From contig NZ_JAUSXV010000001.1 in assembly GCF_030816295.1 (NCBI RefSeq), positions 4,092,001 to 4,156,000 on the forward strand: DNA of 64,000 nucleotides, in the 5' to 3' direction. The stretch comes from Microbacterium natoriense (GTDB taxonomy: Bacteria > Actinomycetota > Actinomycetes > Actinomycetales > Microbacteriaceae). Positions within the stretch are counted from its first letter, which is position 1. Every line of letters begins with the position of its first letter. The position numbers and the translations under genes were made by a program. Shown here in pieces: positions 45,508-53,613 of the stretch. The notes under the pieces are model-generated. The model saw nothing but the letters and a program-made list of their open reading frames with translations, did no database searches and was not told the origin of the DNA.

Positions 45508-47003
45508 GAGAGCGCGAGCGCCGACCAGGAGACGGGCGGGAGCGTGACGGTGAGCACACCGTCGGCCAGCACAGCACCGTCGAGCTGCTTCAGCCCGACG
45601 CGATTCTGGTCGGCGAGCGTGTTCTTCGCGTAGACGTCGTCGTCCCACAGCGTGACCGCCTCGTCGATGCTCGAGGCGCCGAGCTCGGTCACGGCGATCT
45701 GCACCTCGATCGACTCGGTCTGGCTGCGGTTCACGAGGAACACGGCCGAGTTCACGCCGTCGGTCGTGACGACCGAGTCGACCAGCGGCGCGTCGCCGTA
45801 GACGGCGGTCGAGTAGGTGCCGACGTCGATGCGCGGCTTCACGATCTCGCCCTTCGCGAGACGCGAGGTCACCGAGAACGGGAAGAAGGTGGTCTGACGC
45901 CACGCGGCGCCGCCCGGCTCCGTCATGATCGGGGCGATCACGTTCACGAGCTGCGCGAGAGAGGCCGACGCGACGCGGTCGTGGTTCTTCAGCAGCGTGA
46001 TGAGCAGGTTGCCCAGCACCACGGCATCCGCCACCGAGTAGACGTCCTCGAGCTGTCGAGGGGCGACGCGCCATTCGTCGTTGACCTCGTCGGAGGCCTG
46101 GTGCTCGTCGAGGTACCAGATGTTCCATTCGTCGAAGGAGAGCTTGATCTTCTTCTTCGACTTGAGCTTGTTGCCGACGTGGTCGGCCGTCGCCACGACG
46201 GTCTCGATGAAGTACTGCATGTCGAGCGAGGAGGCGAGGTACGAGGCGAGGTCGCCGCCGCGCTCCTGGTAGTAGGCGTGGCAGGAGATGAAGTCGACGT
46301 GCTCGTAGGCCTGCTCGAGGACCGTGCGCTCCCAGTCGCCGAAGGTCGGCATCGACGAGCTCGACGACCCGCACACCACGAGCTCGAGGTTCTTGTCGGC
46401 GGTCTTCATGGCCTGTGCCGTGCGGGCGGCGATCTTGCCGTAGTCCTCGGCCGTCATGTAGCCGGTCTGCCATGGCCCGTCCATCTCGTTGCCGAGGCAC
46501 CACATCGTGATGCCGTGCGGTTCGACGGTGCCGTTCGCGATGCGCTGGTCGCTGAGCGCGGTGCCCGAGGGGTGGTTGCAGTACTCGAGCAGGTCGAGGG
46601 CCGCCTCGATGCCGCGCGTGCCGAGGTTCACGGCCATCATCAGCTCGGAGCCGGTGAGCTTCAGCCAGCGGGAGAACTCGTCGACGCCGACCTGGTTCGT
46701 CTCGATCGAGTGCCAGGCCAGGTCGCGGCGGACGGGCCGCTGATCGCGGGGTCCGACCGAGTCCTCCCAGCGGAAGCCCGAGACGAAGTTGCCGCCGGGG
46801 TAGCGGATCGTGGTCGAGCCCAGCTCGCGCACGAGGTCGACGACGTCGAGACGGAAGCCGTCTTCGTTCGCCGTGGGGTGGCCGGGTTCGTAGATGCCGT
46901 CATAGACGCAGCGGCCGAGGTGCTCGACGAACGAGCCGAAGATGCGCCGATCGATGGGAGCGACGACCGCCTCGCGGTCGATGGAGATGCGTGCCTGGGT
47001 CAC
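45504..47003 (-). CDS. GH51 alpha-L-arabinofuranosidase (cytosolic), second copy
   Basis: A 499-residue intracellular GH51 enzyme. It starts with GTG at 47003 after AAGGAAAA. Motifs: RIFGSFVEHLGRCVYDGIYE, TIRYPGGNFVSGFRWEDSVG, acid/base Glu in MWCLGNEMDGPWQ (about 178), nucleophile Glu in LSFDEWNIWYLDEHQ (about 297). No signal peptide. It sits between the DUF624 gene (33-bp gap) and the lipoprotein arabinanase (overlap). With the cytosolic GH43 of the same operon it would take imported arabino-oligosaccharides to free L-arabinose. Paralogue of the GH51 at 42886. Confidence 0.94.
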   Translation of the reverse strand: MTQARISIDREAVVAPIDRRIFGSFVEHLGRCVYDGIYEPGHPTANEDGFRLDVVDLVRELGSTTIRYPGGNFVSGFRWEDSVGPRDQRPVRRDLAWHSIETNQVGVDEFSRWLKLTGSELMMAVNLGTRGIEAALDLLEYCNHPSGTALSDQRIANGTVEPHGITMWCLGNEMDGPWQTGYMTAEDYGKIAARTAQAMKTADKNLELVVCGSSSSSMPTFGDWERTVLEQAYEHVDFISCHAYYQERGGDLASYLASSLDMQYFIETVVATADHVGNKLKSKKKIKLSFDEWNIWYLDEHQASDEVNDEWRVAPRQLEDVYSVADAVVLGNLLITLLKNHDRVASASLAQLVNVIAPIMTEPGGAAWRQTTFFPFSVTSRLAKGEIVKPRIDVGTYSTAVYGDAPLVDSVVTTDGVNSAVFLVNRSQTESIEVQIAVTELGASSIDEAVTLWDDDVYAKNTLADQNRVGLKQLDGAVLADGVLTVTLPPVSWSALALS

Positions 47004-47036
47004 GGGGTTTTCCTTCTCTGAGTGGTGCTGAGGTCT

Positions 47037-47681
47037 TCAGGCCGCGATGCGTGCGGCCGGATGCTGAGGATCGATCTTCGCCAGCCGGTGGTCGATCAGA
47101 CGCACCGAGACGGCAAGAGGGAGCGACGCGCCCACGAGCGGGATCACGACGGGGAAGATCGCGGCGATGATGCCGAAAGCGCCGAGGGCGACCAGCACGC
47201 CGATCGCCGTCATCGGCGAGCTCAACGGCACCGCCACCGCGTAACGCAGCAGCGCGAGCGGGGTGTCGCGATAGTGCACGAGTAGCGCGACGGTCACGAT
47301 CGCGGTGAGCACGACGAGCGACGCGACGACCGTCGCGAGCGCGGTGAGGGCGGCGGATGCCGGCCCCGACAGCGCCGGCAGCACGAGGAAGTCGGCGCAC
47401 AGCAGCACGGCAGCGGCCAGGAACGGGATGCCGGTCAGGTTCGCCCGCCGGAACGATTCCCGGTACGCGCGGACGAACCCGCGCACCGTGCCCTCGTCGC
47501 TGCTCCCCCGCAGGAGGACGGTGGCGGACGCGACGGCTGCGGGCATGACGCCGCACACGACGAGGCCGACGATCACGCCGCCCGCGAAGAGCAGATTCAC
47601 GAGGACCAGTGTCCACACAGCCTGCAGCATCTGCATGACCCGGCCAGTCCAGCCCAGGCCCACCTGCGCTTCGGCGCTCAC
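47037..47681 (-). CDS. DUF624 (YesL-type) membrane protein
   Basis: A 214-residue integral membrane protein of the DUF624/YesL family, which regularly accompanies oligosaccharide ABC importers in Gram-positive bacteria; its precise role is not established. Hydrophobic segments include TLVLVNLLFAGGVIVGLVVC (about 19-38), GIPFLAAAVLLCADFLVLP, a central pair around VVASLVVLTAIVTVALLVHY and a C-terminal pair around IGVLVALGAFGIIAAIFPVV. The GTG at 47681 overlaps the stop of the GH43 gene by four bases (GTGA), which fixes the start; an earlier in-frame start would lie within the GH43 gene. Same operon as the second importer. Confidence 0.78.
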   Translation of the reverse strand: MSAEAQVGLGWTGRVMQMLQAVWTLVLVNLLFAGGVIVGLVVCGVMPAAVASATVLLRGSSDEGTVRGFVRAYRESFRRANLTGIPFLAAAVLLCADFLVLPALSGPASAALTALATVVASLVVLTAIVTVALLVHYRDTPLALLRYAVAVPLSSPMTAIGVLVALGAFGIIAAIFPVVIPLVGASLPLAVSVRLIDHRLAKIDPQHPAARIAA

Positions 47682-48994
47682 GACGCGACCGCCTTCGAGC
47701 CGCTCCAGACGACGCCCTGCTCGTCGATGCCGCTGAATGCGAGGACGGGCCGCCCCGCCACCGGATCCCACGCGCCGAACACCACCGCGTCGAGGGTGAC
47801 GATGTCGTGCGCACCAGGAGGCGTTTCGTCTCGGTCGCTGACGCTCCCTCGCTCAACGACCAGTCGCGCTGCCAACGGCTCGCCGTCCGTCACCACATCC
47901 GAGACCAGGCGCACGCGCTCGGCGTCGATCATGGTCGACACCTCGGGCGCGAAGCGCACGGCATCCCATTCGCCACAGGCCGGCTCAGCCGCGACGAGCC
48001 GTTCGGTGCCGACACCGGCGAAGGGATGCGGTGACACGACCGGCCAACCCGATGCCGTCCAGTGCACACGGCGTACCTGAGCCTCATGCTGGGTCGGCGC
48101 TTCGGCGAACCTCACGTGGTGCACCATGAACGTCGCGTCGCCGTCGTGGAAGATCGAGTTGTGACCCGGCGCGATGAGGCCGGTGCCACCAGGGAACCGC
48201 AGCCCGCCGAGGATCTTGGTGCCCGAAGCCAGGGCGTCGGCATCCGGTGACACCGTCAGCTCGCGTCCCTGGTGGTCGAGGTACGGGCCGGTGATGTCGT
48301 CGGACACCCCGACCCTCACGTTGTAGGTGTCGACGAGCGAGTCGTACGAGACGAACAGGACGTACCGGCCGTCGCGCTCGACGACGTACGCGCCCTCGAT
48401 CGCACCGTCGACGCTCTGCGGACGCCGGGCGATCAGGGTCCCTGGTTCGTCGCGCACGCGCAGTCCCGTCGACGCCGACAGTTCGACGGCGTGGATCCCA
48501 CCGAAGAACGAGCCGTAGATCATCCATGGCGAACCCGCGCGATCGAACACGATCGCGGCGTCGATCGCGTTGAACGAATCTCGTTCGTGCTGCGTGGCGA
48601 TCACGATGCCCTCGTCGGTCCAGGGGCCGGCGAGATCGGATGCGCTGGCGAGTCCGATCGCCGAGGTGCGAGACCCGAAGGTGGACGCGGAGTAGTACAT
48701 GTGCCAGCGGCTGGTGCCGTCGGCGGTGGGCCAGCGGACCACCTCGGGCGCCCAGAGACCCGCGGCGCCGGACCATTCGGCGGCAGGACGCGGGACGCCG
48801 CCGAGAGCGGTGCCCCGGTAGGTCCAGGTCACGAGGTCGGGAGAGGTGCGCACGTGCGCGCCGACCGGGATCTGCTCGGCGCCGGCCACCGCATCCGTCG
48901 AGAACATGTACCAGAGGCCGTCGTCGCCGCGCACGACCGTGGGGTCGTGCGCGTGCCGCGCCCCCCAGCCGCTCGTGTCGATGTCGGTCGTCAT
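47678..48994 (-). CDS. Cytosolic GH43 arabinanase/arabinofuranosidase-like enzyme
   Basis: A 438-residue GH43 protein without signal peptide. ATG at 48994 lies two bases after the permease stop, with GAAGGG upstream. Residues: base Asp in HAHDPTVVRGDDG (about 16), modulator Asp in NAIDAAIVFDRAG (Pro after Asp replaced by Ala), acid Glu in GAIEGAYVVERDG, and the APGHNS His block. The layout fits intracellular GH43 enzymes acting on alpha-1,5-arabino-oligosaccharides. The C-terminal part (about 345-438) is an extra beta domain. Oddity: a 41-bp REP-like sequence (47822-47862) lies inside the frame and encodes about residues 378-391 without breaking it. Confidence 0.83.
   Translation of the reverse strand: MTTDIDTSGWGARHAHDPTVVRGDDGLWYMFSTDAVAGAEQIPVGAHVRTSPDLVTWTYRGTALGGVPRPAAEWSGAAGLWAPEVVRWPTADGTSRWHMYYSASTFGSRTSAIGLASASDLAGPWTDEGIVIATQHERDSFNAIDAAIVFDRAGSPWMIYGSFFGGIHAVELSASTGLRVRDEPGTLIARRPQSVDGAIEGAYVVERDGRYVLFVSYDSLVDTYNVRVGVSDDITGPYLDHQGRELTVSPDADALASGTKILGGLRFPGGTGLIAPGHNSIFHDGDATFMVHHVRFAEAPTQHEAQVRRVHWTASGWPVVSPHPFAGVGTERLVAAEPACGEWDAVRFAPEVSTMIDAERVRLVSDVVTDGEPLAARLVVERGSVSDRDETPPGAHDIVTLDAVVFGAWDPVAGRPVLAFSGIDEQGVVWSGSKAVAS
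47822..47862 (+). repeat. REP-like palindromic repeat inside the GH43 coding region
   Basis: Begins CGTTTCGTCTCGG and ends CCTCGCTCAACGACCA, so it shares both ends with copies A-C (28161, 28208, 29192) but has a longer middle (41 bp). It lies in the C-terminal region of the minus-strand GH43 gene, in frame. Confidence 0.65.
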
Positions 48995-48996
48995 GA

Positions 48997-49908
48997 TCAG
49001 CCCTTCGCTCCGGTCAGCGCGACCGACTCGATGATCTGCTTCTGGAAGACCACGAACACCACCAGCACCGGCACCAGGGCGATGAACGACGCCGCCATGA
49101 TCAGCGGATAGTCGGTCTGGCTGGCGTAGGTCGCGTTGAAGCTGGCGATCACGAGCTGCAGGGTCTGACGCTCGGGGGTGTTCAGGTAGATGATCGGGGC
49201 GAGGTAGTCGTTCCACACCGCCATGAACCACAGGATGAACTGCGCGGCGACCGCCGGTCGGATCGCCGGGAAGATCAGCGTGAAGAAGATCCGCAGGTAC
49301 CCGGCTCCGTCGAGCTTGGCCGCCTCGATGATCGAGTCGGGGACCGAATCGAGGTACTGCCGGAGGAAGAAGATCATCACGATGTTCCCGAAGAGCCCCG
49401 GCAGGATCAGCGGCCACAGCGTGTCGACGAGGCCGGCATCCGCGAACATCTTGAACTGCGGGATCATGATCGTCGGGAACGGGATCATGATCGCCGCCAG
49501 CAGCGACAGGAACACGACGTTCTTGAACGGCAGGCGCATCTTCGCGAAGGCGAATGCGGCGATGGCCGAGCTGATGGTGCCGACCACGGTGACGCTGACC
49601 GAGACGATGAGGCTGTTGACGATGCCGCTCGCGAGCGGACCCGCCGACCACACCCTGATGTAGTTCTCCCACTGCACCGGATCGGGGATCCACTGCGGAG
49701 GCAGTGCGAACACCGCTTCCTTGGTCTTGAGCGAGGTGCTGAAGGTCCACACCAACGGCGCGATCATGATGATGCCGCCGAGCGACAGCACCGCGAACAC
49801 GATCGCGTTGACGATCCGGTACTGCGAGGTGCGTGTGCGCCCGGTGGCCGCGGCGCGCTTCGCGCGCGGAACCGTGAGCGCGACGGTCTCTGATTCGTTC
49901 TGGAACAT
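48997..49908 (-). CDS. ABC sugar-importer permease (MalG/AraQ type)
   Basis: A 303-residue six-helix permease. The start is ATG at 49908, 8 bp after the stop of the partner permease. First helix VNAIVFAVLSLGGIIMIAPL (about 29-48); the EAA loop reads IIEAAKLDGAGYLRIFFTLI (about 200-219); C-terminus FVVFQKQIIESVALTGAKG. Partner of the permease at 49917. In this operon it should carry arabino-oligosaccharides into the cell. Not closely alike to the permeases at 40994-42849, so the two importers probably take different ligands. Confidence 0.9.
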   Translation of the reverse strand: MFQNESETVALTVPRAKRAAATGRTRTSQYRIVNAIVFAVLSLGGIIMIAPLVWTFSTSLKTKEAVFALPPQWIPDPVQWENYIRVWSAGPLASGIVNSLIVSVSVTVVGTISSAIAAFAFAKMRLPFKNVVFLSLLAAIMIPFPTIMIPQFKMFADAGLVDTLWPLILPGLFGNIVMIFFLRQYLDSVPDSIIEAAKLDGAGYLRIFFTLIFPAIRPAVAAQFILWFMAVWNDYLAPIIYLNTPERQTLQLVIASFNATYASQTDYPLIMAASFIALVPVLVVFVVFQKQIIESVALTGAKG

Positions 49909-49916
49909 GATGGGCC

Positions 49917-50816
49917 TCAGTCGATCGAGAACTGGAAGCGGCGGTTGATCTGGAACTGGATGGCCGTGATCACGAAGACCAGCAGCCCCAGCACGACCGA
50001 CATCGCGGTGGCGTAGCCCATCTGCAGGTAGTTGAACGCCTTCTGCCAGATGTACCAGACGATGGATGCCGTGGAGAACTCGGGCCCGCCGGTGGGGGTC
50101 ATGATGTTGATCTCGATGAAGATCTGCGCGCCGCCGATGATGCTCGTGACGACGAGGAAGAAGGTCACCGGGCTGAGCATCGGGATGGTGATGTGACGGA
50201 ACTGCTGCACCGCGTTCGCGCCGTCGATCGCCGCGGCCTCGTAGAGGTGCCGCGGCACCGACTGGAGGGCGGCCAGGTACAGCAGCATCGAGAAGCCGAT
50301 GCCCTTCCAGACCGCCATGATGACGATCGCCGGCTTCGCGGTCTCGGCGTTCTGCAGCCAGTTCGGACCGTCGATGCCGAACATCGCGAGCACCTGGTTG
50401 ATGAGTCCGAAGTCGCCGTTGTACGCCCACTGCCAGAGGATCGCGACCGCCGCCAGCGAGGAGATCACCGGAACGTAGTACACCGTGCGGAAGAAGGTGG
50501 TGCCGCGCATCTTGCGGTTGAGGGCGAGGGCGAGCAGAAGAGACAGGACCAGGCCGATCGGGATGCCGATCATCATGAAGACGGTGTTGCCCATCGCCTT
50601 CCAGAAGTAGGGATCGGCGAACATCTCGGTGTAGTTGTCGAGACCGTTGAAGACCGGATCGCTCAGCCCGTTCCACTTGGTGAACGAGGCGTAGAACGAG
50701 AACAACAGGGGGTAGGCGGTGAAGATCAGGAAGCCGAGTACGGGGATCGCGATGAACGCGGCGGCCACGAGATGCTCGCGGCGGTGCAGTCGGGAGCGCC
50801 GGAGGGTCGTCGACAT
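49917..50816 (-). CDS. ABC sugar-importer permease (MalF/AraP type)
   Basis: A 299-residue permease with six helices, the first around LVAAAFIAIPVLGFLIFTAY (about 16-35). The EAA loop reads LYEAAAIDGANAVQQFRHIT (about 193-212). The start is ATG at 50816 because AAGAGG precedes it at good spacing; a GTG six bases earlier is possible. It is separated from the binding-protein gene by 100 bp that hold a 12-bp stem-loop, a common way to lower permease relative to binding-protein output. Confidence 0.9.
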   Translation of the reverse strand: MSTTLRRSRLHRREHLVAAAFIAIPVLGFLIFTAYPLLFSFYASFTKWNGLSDPVFNGLDNYTEMFADPYFWKAMGNTVFMMIGIPIGLVLSLLLALALNRKMRGTTFFRTVYYVPVISSLAAVAILWQWAYNGDFGLINQVLAMFGIDGPNWLQNAETAKPAIVIMAVWKGIGFSMLLYLAALQSVPRHLYEAAAIDGANAVQQFRHITIPMLSPVTFFLVVTSIIGGAQIFIEINIMTPTGGPEFSTASIVWYIWQKAFNYLQMGYATAMSVVLGLLVFVITAIQFQINRRFQFSID

Positions 50817-50881
50817 GGTCACCTCTTCTCAGGAAGCAGGGGTTCTTGTGCAGAACGCGGTGGGGTGAGGGATGCTGATGC

Positions 50882-50911
50882 CCGGGAGCCGCGTTCGCAC
50901 GCGGCTCCCGG
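50882..50911 (-). terminator. Intercistronic stem-loop after the binding-protein gene
   Basis: Arms CCGGGAGCCGCG (50882-50893) and CGCGGCTCCCGG (50900-50911) with a 6-base loop, 5 bp beyond the stop of the substrate-binding protein and before the permease genes. Probably a partial terminator or mRNA 3'-end stabiliser rather than the end of the operon. Confidence 0.6.
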
Positions 50912-50916
50912 AGCGA

Positions 50917-52239
50917 TCAGCCGATGCCGGCGTCGGCGTTGGCCTTGTCCAAGAGCTCCTGCATGCGCGGCTGCACCTCGGCGAGGTAGTCGGCGGCGGA
51001 CTGCTTGCCGTCGAGGACGGGCTGGATGTTCTTGAACAGCTCGTCGTACCACTCGGCGGAGTAGGTGGTGTTCGCCGGGAGCGGGCGACCGTAGTCGTTC
51101 GCGATGTCGAGGAACTCCTGCTTGTTCGCGGGCGGGAGCGTCGAGGCGGTCACCCAGGAGTCGGCCATGTCCTTCAGGTTCGGGATCTGCACGCCGGCGT
51201 CCACGAGCGACTGCTGCGCGGTCTCGTCGGTCGAGAGGTAGATCGCGAGCTTGGTGGCGAGGTCGGCGTTCTTCGAGGATTCCGAGACGGCGATGCCGAG
51301 GGTGCCGGTCCAGGTCGCGGTCTCACCCGTGGCGCCGACCGGATAGGGGATCAGATCCCAGTCGAAGTCGAGCTTCTCGTAGGTGGGCACGTCCCACGGG
51401 CCGACGGGGAAGAAGCCGATCTCGCCCTGCATCCACCGCTGGTACGTGTCGAGCGTCTGCGCGTCGGAGGTCGACGGGGTGACCTTGGCGACGTTCGACA
51501 TGTCGGCGAAGAACTGCAGAGCCTCGGCGAACTCGGGGGTGTCGACCGTGACCTTCGTGTGGTCCTCGTTCAGCCAGTCGCCGCCGTTGGACCAGACGAA
51601 CGACTGCAGGTTCCACTGGACGTTGAGCCCGGTGCCCCACTGGTCGAGCGTGCCGTCGCCGTTCGTGTCCTTCGTGAGCTGCGTCGCGACGTCGAGGAAC
51701 TCGTCCCACGTGTAGGGCTTGTCGGCGTCGGGCAGCGGGATGCCGGCGGCCTCGAACATGGACTTGTTGTAGCCGAACGAGAAGGGACCGATGTCCTTGG
51801 GCATCGCGTAGATGTCGCCCTGGCCCATGATCTTGCCGTCGAAGCGGTAGCTGTCGATGCCGTAGGCCCAGATGTTGTCGAGGTCGGCGGAGGCCTCGAC
51901 CTCCTTGGTGATGTCTTTGATGATGCCGGACTTGACGTAGGCCTGCACGCTGCCCGGGTCGACGTAGAACACGTCCGGGATCTGCTTTCCGGTGATCGCC
52001 GCCTTGAGCTTGGTGCTGTACTCGTCGGCCGTCGTCATGATGATCTTCACCTTGACGTCGTTGTCCTTCTCGAACTGCGTGATCGCCGCGGCGTACGCCT
52101 CCTTCTCCGCGTCGTTGCCGCGGAACATGAAGGTGATCTCGTCGGAGCCGGAGCTGCCTGCGCCTCCGGCGGAGCATCCGGTGATGGTTGCCGTGGCGAG
52201 CGCGATGGCACCCGCAGCGGCCAGGATCCGTGACTTCAT
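50917..52239 (-). CDS. ABC sugar-importer substrate-binding lipoprotein
   Basis: A 440-residue family-1 solute-binding lipoprotein. ATG at 52239; signal MKSRILAAAGAIALATATIT with lipobox ITGC (about 19-22). The mature part EITFMFRGNDAEKEAYAAAI and YTWDEFLDVATQLTKDTNGD is typical of oligosaccharide binders. First gene of a seven-gene minus-strand operon: binding protein, two permeases, cytosolic GH43, DUF624, GH51, lipoprotein GH43. The upstream region holds a perfect CTACAACGTTGTAG operator matching one before the divergent-side LacI gene, so control by that regulator is likely. Ligand inferred as arabino-oligosaccharide or arabinan fragments. Confidence 0.9.
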   Translation of the reverse strand: MKSRILAAAGAIALATATITGCSAGGAGSSGSDEITFMFRGNDAEKEAYAAAITQFEKDNDVKVKIIMTTADEYSTKLKAAITGKQIPDVFYVDPGSVQAYVKSGIIKDITKEVEASADLDNIWAYGIDSYRFDGKIMGQGDIYAMPKDIGPFSFGYNKSMFEAAGIPLPDADKPYTWDEFLDVATQLTKDTNGDGTLDQWGTGLNVQWNLQSFVWSNGGDWLNEDHTKVTVDTPEFAEALQFFADMSNVAKVTPSTSDAQTLDTYQRWMQGEIGFFPVGPWDVPTYEKLDFDWDLIPYPVGATGETATWTGTLGIAVSESSKNADLATKLAIYLSTDETAQQSLVDAGVQIPNLKDMADSWVTASTLPPANKQEFLDIANDYGRPLPANTTYSAEWYDELFKNIQPVLDGKQSAADYLAEVQPRMQELLDKANADAGIG

Positions 52240-52312
52240 TGTGCTGTGTTTCCTCTCGGGAGCGGACTTCGATGTCGGTCGCGCCGGTGATGAGCAGATA
52301 CGTGTCGGGGCG

Positions 52313-52343
52313 ACTATCACTCGTTCTACAACGTTGTAGTAAA
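52313..52343 (-). promoter_or_regulatory. Probable promoter of the second importer operon
   Basis: On the minus strand GATAGT (-10-like, 52313-52318) lies 19 bp from TTTACT (-35-like, 52338-52343); the perfect CTACAACGTTGTAG palindrome fills the spacer. That placement suits steric repression. Spacing is slightly long, so element choice is tentative. Confidence 0.4.
52326..52339. promoter_or_regulatory. LacI-type operator, perfect palindrome CTACAACGTTGTAG
   Basis: Perfect 14-bp palindrome 87 bp upstream of the substrate-binding protein start. A second half-site (ACGTTGTAG at 52343-52351) follows immediately. A near-identical site precedes the LacI gene (53531-53544). Strong internal evidence for a regulator-operator pair. 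Confidence 0.72.
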
Positions 52344-52493
52344 CGTTGTAGAAGTTATTGTCGTCGGAACCCGGCCCGGTGTCAACACGAATTCTCAGCG
52401 CACATCATCGCGAACGCACTTGGTCCCGCGAGACCAGGAACGCACGGCGTCAGAGTCGACCCGCTTCGCGAGTCGACCGCCGCCGGTGCCGCC

Positions 52494-53504
52494 TCAGCTC
52501 GCGGGCGCCGACTCGCGCTGCAGGATGCGGTAGTCGGCCAAGAGCGTGCGGGGCGGAGCATCCGCGTCGCCCGCGATCCGCGCGAGAAGCGTCGAGACCG
52601 CAGTGCGGGCGATCCACTCGCGCCCCGGATCGACCGTCGTCAGGCTGGGGATCGAGTACTCCGCCTCGTCGAGACCGTCGAAGCCGAGGACGGCGACGTC
52701 ATCGGGCACCCGGCGCCCCGATTCCTGCAGCACGCGCATCGCCCCCAGGGCGAGCGTGTCGTTGAGGCCGAAGACCGCGTCGAACTCGGCGCCTGCGGCG
52801 AGCAGCTCGCGCATGGATCGCGCACCGTTCGCGCGGTGCCAGAGGGTCGTGTAGCCGATGATGCTGTCGTCGTAGGCGATGCCCGCGGCGTCGAGGGCTT
52901 CGCGGTACCCCTGGAGTCGCAGGGCCGCCGAGCCGATGAGCTCGCCTTCGTGCGCCCCGACCACGGCGATCCGTCGGCGCCCCTGCGCGATCAGGTACTC
53001 GGTCGCGGCCCGAGCGGCCTCGACGTTGCGCATGGTCACATGATCGGTCGGCCCGTCGAAGATGCGCTCGCCGAGCAGCACCATCGGGAAGTTCACGTCG
53101 AGGGCCGCCGCGTCGTCCTGCCCCATGCCCAGCGGGCTGAAGATGAGGCCGTCGGTGAGCTTGAGCCGCGGGCTGCGCAGCAGCTCGAGCTCTCGCGTCC
53201 GGTCGGCGCCCGTCTGCTCGACGAGCACGACGACTCCGGCAGCCTCGGCCTCGCGGATCACCTCTGCGGCCAGTTCGGCGAAGTAGGCGAGGCTGAGGTC
53301 GGGCACGGCGAGAGCGATCGCGCCGGTACGGCCCGATCGGAGGTTTCGCGCGGTGAGGTTGGGGGTGTACCCGAGCTGCGCGATCGCAGCCTCGACCTTC
53401 TCGCGCGTGGCGGGCCTGATGTGCGGGTAGTCGTTGATGACGTTCGACACCGTCTTGATCGACACCCCGGCCAGCCCCGCGACGTCATGCAGCGTCACCG
53501 CCAT
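52494..53504 (-). CDS. LacI-family transcriptional regulator of the second importer operon
   Basis: A 336-residue LacI/GalR repressor. The start at ATG 53504 is preceded by GAAGGGGG; a GTG at 53519 also exists but has no ribosome site. HTH in TLHDVAGLAGVSIKTVSNVI (about 4-23); sensor domain with AVFGLNDTLALGAMRVLQES and VAVLGFDGLDEAEYSIPSLT. It lies upstream of the importer operon on the same strand, with 254 bp between. Its own promoter region carries CTACAACGTTGCAG, one base from a perfect copy of the operator at 52326, so it probably represses both itself and the operon. Effector probably an arabinose-containing sugar. Confidence 0.9.
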   Translation of the reverse strand: MAVTLHDVAGLAGVSIKTVSNVINDYPHIRPATREKVEAAIAQLGYTPNLTARNLRSGRTGAIALAVPDLSLAYFAELAAEVIREAEAAGVVVLVEQTGADRTRELELLRSPRLKLTDGLIFSPLGMGQDDAAALDVNFPMVLLGERIFDGPTDHVTMRNVEAARAATEYLIAQGRRRIAVVGAHEGELIGSAALRLQGYREALDAAGIAYDDSIIGYTTLWHRANGARSMRELLAAGAEFDAVFGLNDTLALGAMRVLQESGRRVPDDVAVLGFDGLDEAEYSIPSLTTVDPGREWIARTAVSTLLARIAGDADAPPRTLLADYRILQRESAPAS

Positions 53505-53530
53505 GCGCACCCCCTTCACTCGCGCTCACT

Positions 53531-53544
53531 CTACAACGTTGCAG
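53531..53544. promoter_or_regulatory. Autoregulatory LacI-type operator CTACAACGTTGCAG
   Basis: One base from the perfect palindrome at 52326-52339, lying 26 bp upstream of the LacI start codon. Supports autoregulation. Confidence 0.68.
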
Positions 53545-53570
53545 GTCGCCGAACCGTCGAGAAGAACGCT

Positions 53571-53608
53571 GCGGGTCCGCGCCGTTCCGAGGAACGTCGC
53601 GGACCCGC
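53571..53608 (-). terminator. Stem-loop terminator after the proline-rich membrane protein gene
   Basis: Arms GCGGGTCCGCG (53571-53581) and CGCGGACCCGC (53598-53608), with an inner GTTCC/GGAAC pair extending the stem; 5 bp beyond the stop at 53614. No U-tract. Confidence 0.6.
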
Positions 53609-53613
53609 GGCCG

